The position numbers were made by a program, and so were the translations under genes. The notes beneath the pieces were generated by a model. It ran no database searches. It saw nothing but the letters and a program-made list of their open reading frames with translations, and was not told the origin of the DNA. Below, piece by piece: positions 12,308-20,292 of a stretch of 30,377 bases of DNA. The stretch covers positions 1 to 30,377 of the IMG/VR virus record IMGVR_UViG_3300050125_000005. One strand, written 5' to 3'. Each line of letters opens with the position of its first letter. Within the stretch, counting starts at the first letter, position 1. The DNA comes from a virus.

Positions 12308-13006
12308 ATGAAAGTTTCCGCTCTAGCCGTCGCCGTCGCATCCGCGCTCGGGCTCGATTCTGCCGCTTCGCTCAAGGTGAAGAACGCAATTGACCTAGTC
12401 CTTGCCTCCGACAAGAAAGCGAAAGACGAGGGCGGATTGGGCCCTGTCGACAACCTCAAGGATAAGGCGAAGGACGAAAAGGACGATCCGGAGGGCACGA
12501 ACGCCGAAGACGCGATGGAAGATATCGACGCCGAGGACGAGGACGAAACCGAATCGGACAAAGCGCGCGGCAAAGACAAGAAGGCAAAGGACAAGAAAGC
12601 GAAGGACAAATTCCCGGAGGAAGCCGAGGACGACGTTCAGCCCTCCAAGTCGGTGACAGGCGGCGGCTCGCCAGCCGGCAATGCCGGCAAAGAACCCGCT
12701 AAGGACGCGAAGGCAATGGACGCGAAAATCAACGCGGCGCTCGCCGCGCGCGATGCGCTCCACGCTGCCCGCCGGGCCGTAGAGCCTGTGCTCGGCGTGG
12801 TCACGTACGACAGCGCCGCAGAGGTTTACAAGGCCGCGCTGACCAAACTCGGCGTTACTGTCGACGGTATTGACGCTTCCGCGTTCCCCGCTCTCTACAA
12901 GATGGCATGCGAGCGCACCGAGGCGCGCGCGCCGTCGATGGCGAGCGACGCCGCCACGGTCAAAGGCATGGCGGCGTTGCTGCCCGGCTACGACCGGCTC
13001 AAGTAA
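12308..13006 (+). CDS. separate scaffold protein (C-terminal part of the usual protease-scaffold fusion)
   Basis: 232 residues. The N-terminal 30 are alanine-rich and helical; residues 33-115 are highly charged and low-complexity (repeated KAKDKK, EDEDE); the C-terminal part has ARRAVEPVLGVVTYDSAAEVYKAAL and LGVTVDGIDASAFPAL. This last block is what I recognise from the C-termini of full-length DUF2213 proteins, so the gene is the split-off scaffold half. The charged centre is typical of a scaffold core that is cleaved and expelled. RBS AGGA, nine bases from the ATG. Confidence 0.75.
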   Translation: MKVSALAVAVASALGLDSAASLKVKNAIDLVLASDKKAKDEGGLGPVDNLKDKAKDEKDDPEGTNAEDAMEDIDAEDEDETESDKARGKDKKAKDKKAKDKFPEEAEDDVQPSKSVTGGGSPAGNAGKEPAKDAKAMDAKINAALAARDALHAARRAVEPVLGVVTYDSAAEVYKAALTKLGVTVDGIDASAFPALYKMACERTEARAPSMASDAATVKGMAALLPGYDRLK

Positions 13007-13036
13007 AATCGAATCACGTAAATAGGACGCACGAAC

Positions 13037-13972
13037 ATGCCCTTTCAGTCAAAGATTAACATCGCGCAAGCCCCTGGCGTTAACGGCGATTTCGCTTCGA
13101 CGAACCCGTTTAGCTCCGTCCTGACCGCTCAAGGCGGGCTTGTGGCGCCAGTCGGCGGGCTTACCGTCGGCAATTTCTTTTGGGTCGGACCCGCCGGACA
13201 GACTTCGCAGTCCTACGTGAGCGGCTGGCAAATCGCGTTCTTGGGCCGCAACGAGCAAGCGCTAATCGTTCAGTTCCTCGGCGAATACACGATGTTGGTC
13301 CCCGAGGGCTTCATGGTCACTGGCTTCACGGGCGGCGACTTTTGGGCTTACTTCGCGAACGGCGCAACCGCTGGCGCGACTGTGTACGCCGACGAAACCA
13401 CGGGCGCCCCGCAGATGCAGGCGACGAACAGCTTTACCGGCGCCGTGGGCATGTCGGCAACGTCCGCCCTCGCGACCGTTGTCGCGCTAAGCAACGTCCT
13501 GACCGTGACCGCCGTCACCGCGGCTGAAGTCATCTCAATCGGCGATACGCTCGCGGGTACGCTCCCGGCGGCGGACTTGCCGGCCAATACGACAATTGTC
13601 GCGCAGCTGACCGGAACGACCGGCGGAATCGGCACCTACCAAATGAGCGCGGCGGCAACGACCACGCAAGCAACGCCTACCGCGTTCTCGACAACCTCGA
13701 GCGTGCTGTACATCTCGGCGATTGCGGACGGCGGACTGTCGGTCGGCGACGTAGTCTCGGGCTCCGGCATCACGAGCGGCTCGAGCATCGGCAGTTTCGG
13801 CACGGGAACCGGCGGGACCGGCACGTACAACTTGATTATCCCGGGCGGCGTGCCGTTCACGGCGGCCTCGACCACGGTAAGCGGTCCCTCGAATACCTCG
13901 AGCGGCTGGACCGTCGGACCGATTACGCTGTCCGGCGCTGGAATCGCCAAGATCAGCCATTCAGTAGTCTAA
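13037..13972 (+). CDS. capsid decoration (cement-like) protein with two inserted modules
   Basis: 311 residues. The core, residues 1-140, has the structural-cement pattern: VGNFFWVGPAGQT, RNEQALIVQFLGEYTMLVPEGFMVTGFTGGDFWAYFANGATAGATVYAD. It lies immediately upstream of the capsid gene as usual in this phage type. Residues 153-205 and 221-270 are two copies of a Gly/Thr-rich module (xSIGDTLAGT...GTTGGIGTYQMS and LSVGDVVSGSGI...GTGTGGTGTYNL) also found in the adaptor, sheath and baseplate J proteins. A paralogue of the core lies on the other side of the capsid gene (15046). AGGA precedes the ATG by ten bases. Confidence 0.75.
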   Translation: MPFQSKINIAQAPGVNGDFASTNPFSSVLTAQGGLVAPVGGLTVGNFFWVGPAGQTSQSYVSGWQIAFLGRNEQALIVQFLGEYTMLVPEGFMVTGFTGGDFWAYFANGATAGATVYADETTGAPQMQATNSFTGAVGMSATSALATVVALSNVLTVTAVTAAEVISIGDTLAGTLPAADLPANTTIVAQLTGTTGGIGTYQMSAAATTTQATPTAFSTTSSVLYISAIADGGLSVGDVVSGSGITSGSSIGSFGTGTGGTGTYNLIIPGGVPFTAASTTVSGPSNTSSGWTVGPITLSGAGIAKISHSVV

Positions 13973-13997
13973 TTTTCGGACGAAATAGGAAACGAAC

Positions 13998-15035
13998 ATG
14001 ACCCGCATTGCTCTCGACCACGCTGACCTTGCACGCCGCTACGGAATCCATTTCATGGCCGGGCTCGCGCAGGAAGCCCGCGGTATGCAATTGATTGACC
14101 GCAGCGTAGCGCTCGACGCGCAGCCGGCATTGATTACTGCAGCCAACGCGGGTATCCCGTCGCTGTTCACAACCTACGTGGACCCGACGAACATCATGAC
14201 CCTCGTCGCGCCGGTCAAGGCCGTCGAGATGTACGGCGAGACGAAGAAAGGAACATGGGTTAGCGATACCGCAATGTTCATCGTTGCGGAGCGTACCGGA
14301 GAGGTGTCGAGCTACGGCGATTTCAGTCAAGACGGAATGGCGAACGCGAACGTCAATTTCCCGCAGCGCCAGTCGTACCACTACCAGACGAACACCCGAT
14401 GGGGCGAGCGCGAGCTCGCGCGCATGTCCGAGGCGAAAGTTGATTGGGCTAGCAAGGTGAACGAGGGTTCAATCCTCGCGCTGCTCAAGTACCAGAATCT
14501 CACGTACCTGTACGGCATCACTGGCTTGCAGCTTTACGGCGGAACGAACGACCCGTCGCTGTTGCCGTCGCTTACTCCGACGGCCACATGGTTCGGCGGC
14601 GACCCGTTGACCGTGGTCTACGCGGACATTCAGCGGCTCGTGCAGCAGCTGATTATCCAAGGCGAGGGGTTGGTTGACACGTCGACCGTCATGACGCTCG
14701 GTTTGTCACCCGGCAACGCAGTGAATCTCACGAACGCGAACACGTACAACGTGAACGTGATGACGTACATCAAGACGAATTTCCCGAACCTCAAAATCGT
14801 GACGATTCCCGAATTCGCGATTAATGGCGGCGGGAACGCAGGCGGCACAGAGTTTGTGCAGCTAATCGCCGACACTGTCGAAGGGCAGCGCACCGTGGAA
14901 TGCGCGTTCACTGAGAAGATGCGCGCGCACGCGATTGTGACCAAAACCAGTTCGTGGGAGCAGAAGAAGTCGCAAGGAACTTGGGGCACGATTTACTACC
15001 GTCCCGTGTTCGTAACCTCGATGCTCGGCGTCTAA
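13998..15035 (+). CDS. major capsid protein, DUF2184 type
   Basis: 345 residues with the expected features of the HK97-fold DUF2184 capsid family: an N-terminal arm with GIHFMAGLAQEARGMQLIDR, IPSLFTTYVDPTNI, a beta-hinge with NFPQRQSYHYQTNTRWGERELARM, then NLTYLYGITGLQLYGGTNDPSLL, and a C-terminal block ...IVTKTSSWEQKKSQGTWG with RPVFVTSMLG at the end. Length is right for a full subunit. AGGAAACGAAC before the ATG is a good RBS. No inserted modules, unlike its neighbours. A strong terminator hairpin follows 45 bp after the stop. Confidence 0.93.
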   Translation: MTRIALDHADLARRYGIHFMAGLAQEARGMQLIDRSVALDAQPALITAANAGIPSLFTTYVDPTNIMTLVAPVKAVEMYGETKKGTWVSDTAMFIVAERTGEVSSYGDFSQDGMANANVNFPQRQSYHYQTNTRWGERELARMSEAKVDWASKVNEGSILALLKYQNLTYLYGITGLQLYGGTNDPSLLPSLTPTATWFGGDPLTVVYADIQRLVQQLIIQGEGLVDTSTVMTLGLSPGNAVNLTNANTYNVNVMTYIKTNFPNLKIVTIPEFAINGGGNAGGTEFVQLIADTVEGQRTVECAFTEKMRAHAIVTKTSSWEQKKSQGTWGTIYYRPVFVTSMLGV

Positions 15036-15045
15036 GCGAGTCGAT

Positions 15046-15657
15046 ATGATGCCCGGCTGCTGTGGGCCGGGCGCCCCACAAAGCGCCCTCGTTGGCTCCT
15101 ATGGAGTTTACGAGGGCGCTTTTGCGTCCGTTCCCGTCGCGTGGAATCTTGAAACGCGCGCGCCGTTCCGCTCCGTTACCGCCGGGCCGACAGCGTGGCG
15201 TTCGAACAGCCCGGGGACTGCGCAGGGCCGGTTTGGGTGGGGGAACTCCGCCACGGGGCTAGTCAACAATACGCGCCTCGCCGCGTCCGACGCTATCGGC
15301 GTCGTCATACCGTTCCGTTCGCTGAATGGCGCCAATGGCGGCGTTGTGGGCGGCCCTCGCGGTATCGCAGGCGGCCAAGCGTCCTGGACTTGGGAGTTTT
15401 GGGACCCGACCGTTACACCGTGCGGCGGGCTCCGGGTGCGCCCGGGGCTCGTCGTGACGCTACACGCGCGCGGCAATTTCTGGTTGCGCTTCGCGGGCGG
15501 GGCTATCTACGGCGACCCCGTTTATGCTTCACTAGTGGACGGTTCAGCCGTTTCGGGCAGCGCAGCGAATTGCGAGCTAACACCATGGCTCGTGTGCAGC
15601 ACAACGCCGCCCGGCCAGTTGTGCCCAGTTTCAACAGCAGCGATTTTTACACCATAG
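15046..15657 (+). CDS. second decoration-type virion protein
   Basis: 203 residues from ATG 15046 (ATG 15049 also possible). From about residue 60 it follows the same pattern as the protein upstream of the capsid: GRFGWGNSATG, IGVVIPF, RPGLVVTLHARGNFWLRFAGGAIYGDPVYASLVDGSA. It is thus likely a paralogous capsid-surface protein, and the pair bracket the capsid gene. The N-terminal 26 residues (MMPGCCGPG...) are encoded by the terminator hairpin region, with no alternative in-frame start until residue ~103. Seven Cys in all is unusual for the group. No strong RBS, so low expression relative to capsid is plausible. Confidence 0.7.
   Translation: MMPGCCGPGAPQSALVGSYGVYEGAFASVPVAWNLETRAPFRSVTAGPTAWRSNSPGTAQGRFGWGNSATGLVNNTRLAASDAIGVVIPFRSLNGANGGVVGGPRGIAGGQASWTWEFWDPTVTPCGGLRVRPGLVVTLHARGNFWLRFAGGAIYGDPVYASLVDGSAVSGSAANCELTPWLVCSTTPPGQLCPVSTAAIFTP
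15080..15122 (+). terminator. strong intrinsic-type hairpin inside the start of the 15046 gene
   Basis: Thirteen perfect base pairs, AAAGCGCCCTCGT (15080-15092) with ACGAGGGCGCTTT (15110-15122), and an inner stem CTCC-tat-GGAG in the loop. It is followed by TTTT then GCG, a short T run. Position 45-87 bp after the capsid stop suits a (partial) terminator that lowers expression downstream of the capsid gene, but it lies within codons 12-26 of the next ORF. Confidence 0.75.
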
Positions 15658-15672
15658 ACAGGAGTTAGGACC

Positions 15673-16122
15673 ATGGCAGCAGAAACAGTGACGATCGGAT
15701 GCAAGTCTCCCGCGGGGTTTATCCTCGAGATTGGATATACGATCGGACCGGCAGGCGGGCAGGTATTAGGAGATAATTATCAGCGGGTTGTCATTTATGG
15801 ATGGAACCGCCACACACAGCCGCAGCGCATAGCGTTGAAGGAAGCGGGCAGCACGGGAGACGTACCGCACGGCACGAACACCTCGCCGTATCTCAACCGC
15901 AACGTACCGAAAGCGTTTTGGGAGCAATGGGTTAAAGAGCATCCGAAATCATGGCTGCTCAAGAATGAAATTTTGTTTGCCGTGGCGTCGGGTGACCACG
16001 CTGGCGCGGCGCTCCGTCAAAAAGAGGGCGAGAAGACTCCGAAAATTCTCACGCCGCTAGACCGCAATAAATCAACCATTCCCGGCGTAACGCCCGTCCC
16101 GAAAGACGATCAGGCAGCCTAA
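15673..16122 (+). CDS. hypothetical head protein (149 aa)
   Basis: 149 residues, AGGAG well placed before the ATG. N-terminal 60 residues form strands (TVTIGCKSPAGFILEIGY, YQRVVIYGWNRH), followed by a helical, basic middle (VPKAFWEQWVKEHPKSWLLKNEILF) and a polar Pro/Asp-rich tail. I know similar proteins only as hypothetical in myoviruses with this gene order; they lie between capsid and head-tail joining genes. Function not assigned. Confidence 0.65.
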   Translation: MAAETVTIGCKSPAGFILEIGYTIGPAGGQVLGDNYQRVVIYGWNRHTQPQRIALKEAGSTGDVPHGTNTSPYLNRNVPKAFWEQWVKEHPKSWLLKNEILFAVASGDHAGAALRQKEGEKTPKILTPLDRNKSTIPGVTPVPKDDQAA

Positions 16123-16125
16123 GCC

Positions 16126-16902
16126 ATGCCCGTAATCCCGTGTGCGCCGGTAACACCAGTCTACGGAATCGTCCAGTATTCCGCGGCTGAGTTTTTAGCG
16201 TCGTACCCGGAATTCACGGGAATTAATAACGTGGCGCCGGCATCGCTTGCGAACGATTTCGTCGGCGCCACGTTTCTATTAAATAACACGTGCTGCTCGC
16301 GCGTGCAGGACGCAAATCTGCGCCTGTATCTGCTGTATCTGCTCACGGCGCACATTGCCGCCATCTTCCAAGGTACGAACGATGCCGGCATCGGTGCGCC
16401 GTATTTCTCCGGTACCGTGGCGATTGCCGGCACGGCGGCGACGGTTTCAGCCGTCACATCGGGCGTGCTCGCGGTCGGCGCGACGCTGTACGACGGTCCC
16501 GCGGTCGGCGGGTCGCTTATCGTCCCTGGTACGACCGTGACGGGATTCGTATCAGGCGTGCAGGGCGGTATCGGGGTCTACACCGTGGCGCCCACGCAGA
16601 CGGTGATTGCCGAGGCAATGATTGTTCCGGGCGTGCCGAACGTGCAGCAGCCGCTAGGCATCGTCGGGCGCATCAATAGCGCGTCGGAAGGCGATGTATC
16701 CGTCACCTCCGAATGGAGTGCGCCGCCGAGCGCTAGCGCGGCATATTTCCTGCAAACCAAATATGGCGCGCAGTACTGGACGGATACCGCGCGTTTCAGG
16801 ACGGCTATATTTGTGCCGGCGCCGCCCGGCGCGTATAACCCGTTGCGGGGATTCGGTGTCGGGCCGTGGGGACCGGGCGGCGGGTTCAATGGCCCAGGTT
16901 AA
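16126..16902 (+). CDS. head-tail adaptor, DUF4054 type, with inserted module
   Basis: 258 residues. The family's two halves are clear: YSAAEFLASYPEFTGINN with LYLLYLLTAHIAAIFQG near 67-83, and QPLGIVGRINSASEGDVSV, then FLQTKYGAQYWTDTARFRTAIFVP from 208. DUF4054 proteins lie on the connector at the head-tail junction. Between the halves, residues ~105-160 are an insertion (VTSGVLAVGATL...GGIGVYTV) of the same Gly/Thr-rich module seen in other virion proteins here. The last 20 residues are Gly/Pro-rich. Its stop overlaps the start of the next gene by 14 bp. Confidence 0.8.
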   Translation: MPVIPCAPVTPVYGIVQYSAAEFLASYPEFTGINNVAPASLANDFVGATFLLNNTCCSRVQDANLRLYLLYLLTAHIAAIFQGTNDAGIGAPYFSGTVAIAGTAATVSAVTSGVLAVGATLYDGPAVGGSLIVPGTTVTGFVSGVQGGIGVYTVAPTQTVIAEAMIVPGVPNVQQPLGIVGRINSASEGDVSVTSEWSAPPSASAAYFLQTKYGAQYWTDTARFRTAIFVPAPPGAYNPLRGFGVGPWGPGGGFNGPG

Positions 16903-17401
16903 TCACGTCGTCGGCGGCAAGAAAATGACGCTGGCGCTCGCCGCGCTCGAGAAGAAAATTACGGACGGCGGCGTGCTGAAAATGGGATTCCTAGAGGGGG
17001 CGAAGTACCCCGAACGCACGAATGCGCGGTTCCTTAAAGCTGTAGGCAGCAAAGCGACGCCGACCGTGCAACCCGTCATATCGATTGCGCAGGCGGCATT
17101 TTGGAATGAATACGGCACGACGACGGCGCCCGCGCGCCCCGCGTTCCGGACCACGATTCAGCGGCACTCAAAGGAATGGGGCGGCAAGCTCGCGCTCGCG
17201 CTGAAAGCCACGAACTACGACGGACAGAAAGCGCTTGCGCTGCTCGGGCAGAGCATGCGCGATGATTTAGAGAACATGATTGCGCAATGGTCCGACCCGG
17301 CAAACGCGCCGCTGACAATCAAAATCAAGGGATTCGATAAACCGTTGGTGGACTCGGGCGACATGCAGCGCGCGCCTGATTTCGTGGTATCCGGCAAATG
17401 A
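16889..17401 (+). CDS. HK97 gp10-like head-tail/minor tail protein
   Basis: 170 residues from ATG 16889; the frame extends upstream but only the part after this ATG has native-looking sequence. Key block: AAFWNEYGTTTAPARPAFRTT, the F-N-E-(F/Y)-G...P-x-R-P-(F)-R signature of gp10-like and phage virion morphogenesis proteins, followed by a long helix. These join the tail completion complex to the head. The 3' end overlaps the next gene (ATGA). No good Shine-Dalgarno; coupled to the preceding gene. Confidence 0.75.
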   Translation: MAQVNHVVGGKKMTLALAALEKKITDGGVLKMGFLEGAKYPERTNARFLKAVGSKATPTVQPVISIAQAAFWNEYGTTTAPARPAFRTTIQRHSKEWGGKLALALKATNYDGQKALALLGQSMRDDLENMIAQWSDPANAPLTIKIKGFDKPLVDSGDMQRAPDFVVSGK

Positions 17402-17829
17402 ATCTGCATGGAATCGTAAGAGGGGCTATCAACAGCGTGAACGCCGACAAGCCCGCGTTGTTCCTCGCGTCCCTCGGGGCGACGAGTAATGCAGATTATT
17501 CGCAGACGCCGGCCTACGCGCCAGGCGTCGCCGTTGTCGTGCAGATTCAGCCGTTAGGCAAAGACGAACTCAAGCACGTGGACCGACTGAATCTGCAGGG
17601 CACTTTCCGCACGTGCTATCTGTTCAGCAACCCGCAACAGATTGTCCGCGTGAACAGTCAGGGCGGCGACTTGCTGCAGTTCGCGCCGTTCCAAGGGCAG
17701 GCTGTGCAAAACTGGAAAGTCGTCGGTCCGGTTGAGGGTCCGTGGGACGTAAATAACGGCGGCTGGACCAAGCTGATAATTTGCCTGCAGACCGACACGC
17801 CGACCGTAATTCCGGGTACCGGACCGTGA
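17398..17829 (+). CDS. neck/tail-completion hypothetical protein (143 aa)
   Basis: 143 residues, coupled by ATGA upstream and GTGA downstream. Beta-rich: VAVVVQIQPLGKDELKHVDRLN, TFRTCYLFSNPQQIVRVNSQGGD, WTKLIICLQ. Position between the gp10-like and LIC_12616-like genes is that of small head-tail joining or tail-terminator-type proteins in comparable phages. Family not certain. Confidence 0.65.
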   Translation: MNLHGIVRGAINSVNADKPALFLASLGATSNADYSQTPAYAPGVAVVVQIQPLGKDELKHVDRLNLQGTFRTCYLFSNPQQIVRVNSQGGDLLQFAPFQGQAVQNWKVVGPVEGPWDVNNGGWTKLIICLQTDTPTVIPGTGP

Positions 17830-18416
17830 GCGCGCCCGCCCCGCAAGCGACCGTCACGCCGACTATTGCGCAGGTTTACACGGCGCTCGGAAATTTCATC
17901 GCGACTCAACTTGGGTTGGCGGCTGCGCAGATTGTCCAAGGTTACCCGAACCGCGTCGCGATGCCGCCGACAATCCCGCCCACGGGGTACCCTGTCGGAT
18001 TCGTGGTCATGACCGGAATCACCAAGAAACGACTGCGGACGAACATCGACAACTACGCCGGCACGTCCGAGATTGCCCCCGCGCCTGGTCCGGTTACCGC
18101 AGAGCAAGGGCAGCAGCTTGACGTGCAACTTGATTGCTACGGGCCGAACGCGTCGGAATGGTCCGATATCCTCACAACGCTGCTGCGCGATAATGTCGGC
18201 TGCGTCGCGCTCGCGCCATACTGCCAACCGCTCTACGCGGACGATCCGACCCGCGCGCCGCTTACGAACGCCGAACTACAGTATGAGGACCGATGGATCG
18301 TGACCGCTCGCATTCAATACAACCCAGTGACGACGACCGCCCAAACGTACGCAACGGTGCTTGGGCCGGTCGATATCACTGACGTTACGCCAACGGGGTT
18401 CGCCCCGCCGCCGTAA
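17826..18416 (+). CDS. LIC_12616-like neck protein
   Basis: 196 residues from GTG 17826, overlapping the preceding stop as GTGA. Features: TIAQVYTALGNFIATQLG near the start, IVQGYPNRVAMP, FVVMTGITKKRLRTN, an EQGQQLDVQLDCYGPNASEW block, and ELQYEDRWIVTARIQYNP with a C-terminal strand. This pattern is that of the phage neck terminator-like family located directly before the sheath. Likely caps the tail end and binds the head-tail connector. A promoter region follows. Confidence 0.75.
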   Translation: MSAPAPQATVTPTIAQVYTALGNFIATQLGLAAAQIVQGYPNRVAMPPTIPPTGYPVGFVVMTGITKKRLRTNIDNYAGTSEIAPAPGPVTAEQGQQLDVQLDCYGPNASEWSDILTTLLRDNVGCVALAPYCQPLYADDPTRAPLTNAELQYEDRWIVTARIQYNPVTTTAQTYATVLGPVDITDVTPTGFAPPP

Positions 18417-18418
18417 GG

Positions 18419-18448
18419 TTGCATATTCTGGCGTCGGACGGGTATTAT
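18419..18448 (+). promoter_or_regulatory. candidate promoter of the sheath/tail operon
   Basis: TTGCAT (18419-18424), an 18-bp spacer and TATTAT (18443-18448; five of six -10 bases). It lies in the only sizeable gap between neck and tail genes and would give a leader of about 50 bases with AGGAAA before the sheath ATG at 18509. Confidence 0.5.
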
Positions 18449-18463
18449 GTGACTTGAATCACA
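18448..18463 (+). promoter_or_regulatory. perfect TGTGA-N6-TCACA palindrome
   Basis: TGTGA (18448-18452), cttgaa, TCACA (18459-18463): an exact match to the core of the CRP-type consensus. It starts at the last base of the -10 and covers the predicted start of transcription, a position at which a bound protein would repress. A close variant, a-GTGA-N6-TCAC-a, lies before the portal gene (5176-5191). Confidence 0.55.
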
Positions 18464-18467
18464 CTCT

Positions 18468-18483
18468 ACAGGGTGCCCCCTGT
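18468..18483 (+). promoter_or_regulatory. hairpin in the sheath leader
   Basis: ACAGGG-tgcc-CCCTGT, a perfect 6-bp stem with a tetraloop, between the palindrome and the ribosome-binding site. No T run follows, so it is not an intrinsic terminator; it may stabilise the 5' end of the tail mRNA or be a protein site. Confidence 0.45.
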
Positions 18484-18508
18484 GACGTACGTCTAGGAAA
18501 ATCAAGAC

Positions 18509-20284
18509 ATGACAGCATCAATTCCGGCCTCTGCCCTTGCGAATGTCATCCCGGGCGTGCTCGGCGCGGGCGGAAATCCGCTCAGTTTAAACGCGGTTTT
18601 TGCGACGGGTGATCCGTCGATTCCTGTTGGCGTTGCGCAGGCGTTTGCGAGCGCCGCGAACGTGTCGTCTTGGTTCGGTCCGAACGCGCCCGAGACTGCG
18701 CTCGCCAACATCTATTTTGCCGGGTACAACAACTGCACGGCTCTGCCGAGCGCGCTCTATTTCGTTCAATTCAATTCTGCGCCCGTCGCCGCATACTTGC
18801 GTGGTGGCTCGGTTGCGGCACTCACACTAACGCAACTGAACGCACTGTCCGGTACGATTACCGTGACCGTTAACGGGCAAGTGAACGTCTCCGCGGCAAT
18901 CAATCTTTCGGGTGCTACGTCGTTTACGAACGCCGCGACACTTCTACAGACCGGCCTGCAATCGGCGACGGCGGTATTTAGCGGCACGGGTTCGCAGGCG
19001 GCTGGCGTCGTCACGATCGCATCAACCGTAACGGGTTCGCTCGCCATCGGCGACGTGCTGAGCGGTGCTGGCGTCGACGGTCCGGCGACGATCACGTCAT
19101 TTGGAACATATACCGTACTCGCCGGCACGGGCACCGTGAACGTTAGCACTAGCGGTACCGTGTCGCTTGGCGCGATTGACGTTGCGGGAACCGCGACAGT
19201 CACATACGACACGCTGCGTGATTCGTTCGTTATCACGAGCCCAACCACGGGGGCGGCGTCTACGATTGGATTCGGCGATAGCGGCACGCTCTCAAGCGGG
19301 TTGAATCTGACGGCTGCGCTCGGTGCTGTTACTTCGCAGGGCGCCGCGCCAATCGCGCCTGCTGCTTTAGTGGCGTCCATTGTGGGTCAAACCCAAAACT
19401 GGGCAACGTTCGTAACCGTCGCCGAACAAACGCTGTCGGTCAAGGAAGCGTTTGCGCTGGCGTTTCAAGCACCCTCATATCTCAACCGCTATCTGTACGT
19501 GTGCCAAGATTCAAGTATTGTGCCGACTGAAGGACCGAATGAAACCGGCTGTTTCGGCAACATCGTGAACGCAGCCGGCGACACGGGCGTTATGCCTGTG
19601 TACGACACGACGGGCGGCTCGCTCGCGGCGTTTCAGTGCGCGATTGCCGCATCGATTAATTTCAATCAGCAGAACGGCCGTACAACCTTCGCGTTTCGCG
19701 GGCAATCGGGGCTCGCCGCGCAAGTCACGAATCAGACTGCGGCAAGTAATCTAATCGCGAACGGATATAATTTTTACGGCTCGTACGCGACAGCCAACCA
19801 GCAATTTACACAGAATCAGCCCGGTCAGATTTCCGGCCCGTTCGAGTGGGCAGATACGTACATCAATCAGATTGCACTGAACGCCGCGTTCCAATTAGCC
19901 TTGATGGAACTGCTGCAGACCGTGCCGGCCGTACCGTACGTCTCGCGCGGCTACAACCTAATCCGATCGGCCCTCGTGGGCTCAACCGTGTCGGCCGGCG
20001 TAGGCAGCACGTCGACAGCGAACAGCGGCCCTATCAGCCAGTTCCTGAACTTCGGCGCCATCGTGAAGGGCGTGACGCTTTCCGGCACACAGTCGGCCGC
20101 GCTCAACAGCGCGACGGGCGACCCGGGCGCGACGGCCACGATTCAGAACACCGGATGGTACTTGCAGATTCTTGACCCGGGCGCGATCGTCCGCGGCCAG
20201 CGCGGAACCCCGGTCATTAATTTCTGGTACACGGACGGCGGCAGCGTGCAGAAAATTAGCATGTCGTCCATTGACGTTATCTAA
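18509..20284 (+). CDS. tail sheath protein, DUF3383 type, with inserted module
   Basis: 591 residues. The contractile sheath polymerises around the tail tube and drives it through the cell envelope on contraction. Family features: an N-terminal LNAVFATGDPSIP with FASAANVSSWFGPNAPE, IYFAGYNN, TGAASTIGFGDSGTLSSGLNLTAALGA, then the C-terminal polymerisation half (FNQQNGRTTFAFRGQSGLAA; ANGYNFYGSYA; GPFEWADTYINQIAL). Residues ~155-222 are a foreign-looking insertion (SLAIGDVLSGAGVDGPATITSFGTYT...GTGTVNVSTSG), after TLLQTGLQSA and before AIDVAGTATVTYD, and its neighbours join naturally in relatives. Leader RBS AGGAAA, 11 bases away. Confidence 0.88.
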   Translation: MTASIPASALANVIPGVLGAGGNPLSLNAVFATGDPSIPVGVAQAFASAANVSSWFGPNAPETALANIYFAGYNNCTALPSALYFVQFNSAPVAAYLRGGSVAALTLTQLNALSGTITVTVNGQVNVSAAINLSGATSFTNAATLLQTGLQSATAVFSGTGSQAAGVVTIASTVTGSLAIGDVLSGAGVDGPATITSFGTYTVLAGTGTVNVSTSGTVSLGAIDVAGTATVTYDTLRDSFVITSPTTGAASTIGFGDSGTLSSGLNLTAALGAVTSQGAAPIAPAALVASIVGQTQNWATFVTVAEQTLSVKEAFALAFQAPSYLNRYLYVCQDSSIVPTEGPNETGCFGNIVNAAGDTGVMPVYDTTGGSLAAFQCAIAASINFNQQNGRTTFAFRGQSGLAAQVTNQTAASNLIANGYNFYGSYATANQQFTQNQPGQISGPFEWADTYINQIALNAAFQLALMELLQTVPAVPYVSRGYNLIRSALVGSTVSAGVGSTSTANSGPISQFLNFGAIVKGVTLSGTQSAALNSATGDPGATATIQNTGWYLQILDPGAIVRGQRGTPVINFWYTDGGSVQKISMSSIDVI

Positions 20285-20292
20285 GGAAAATC

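Noticed and set aside
18766-19380. Leftward 204-aa ORF
   Set aside because: Antisense to the sheath gene; Val/Pro-rich shadow of Gly/Thr-rich coding.
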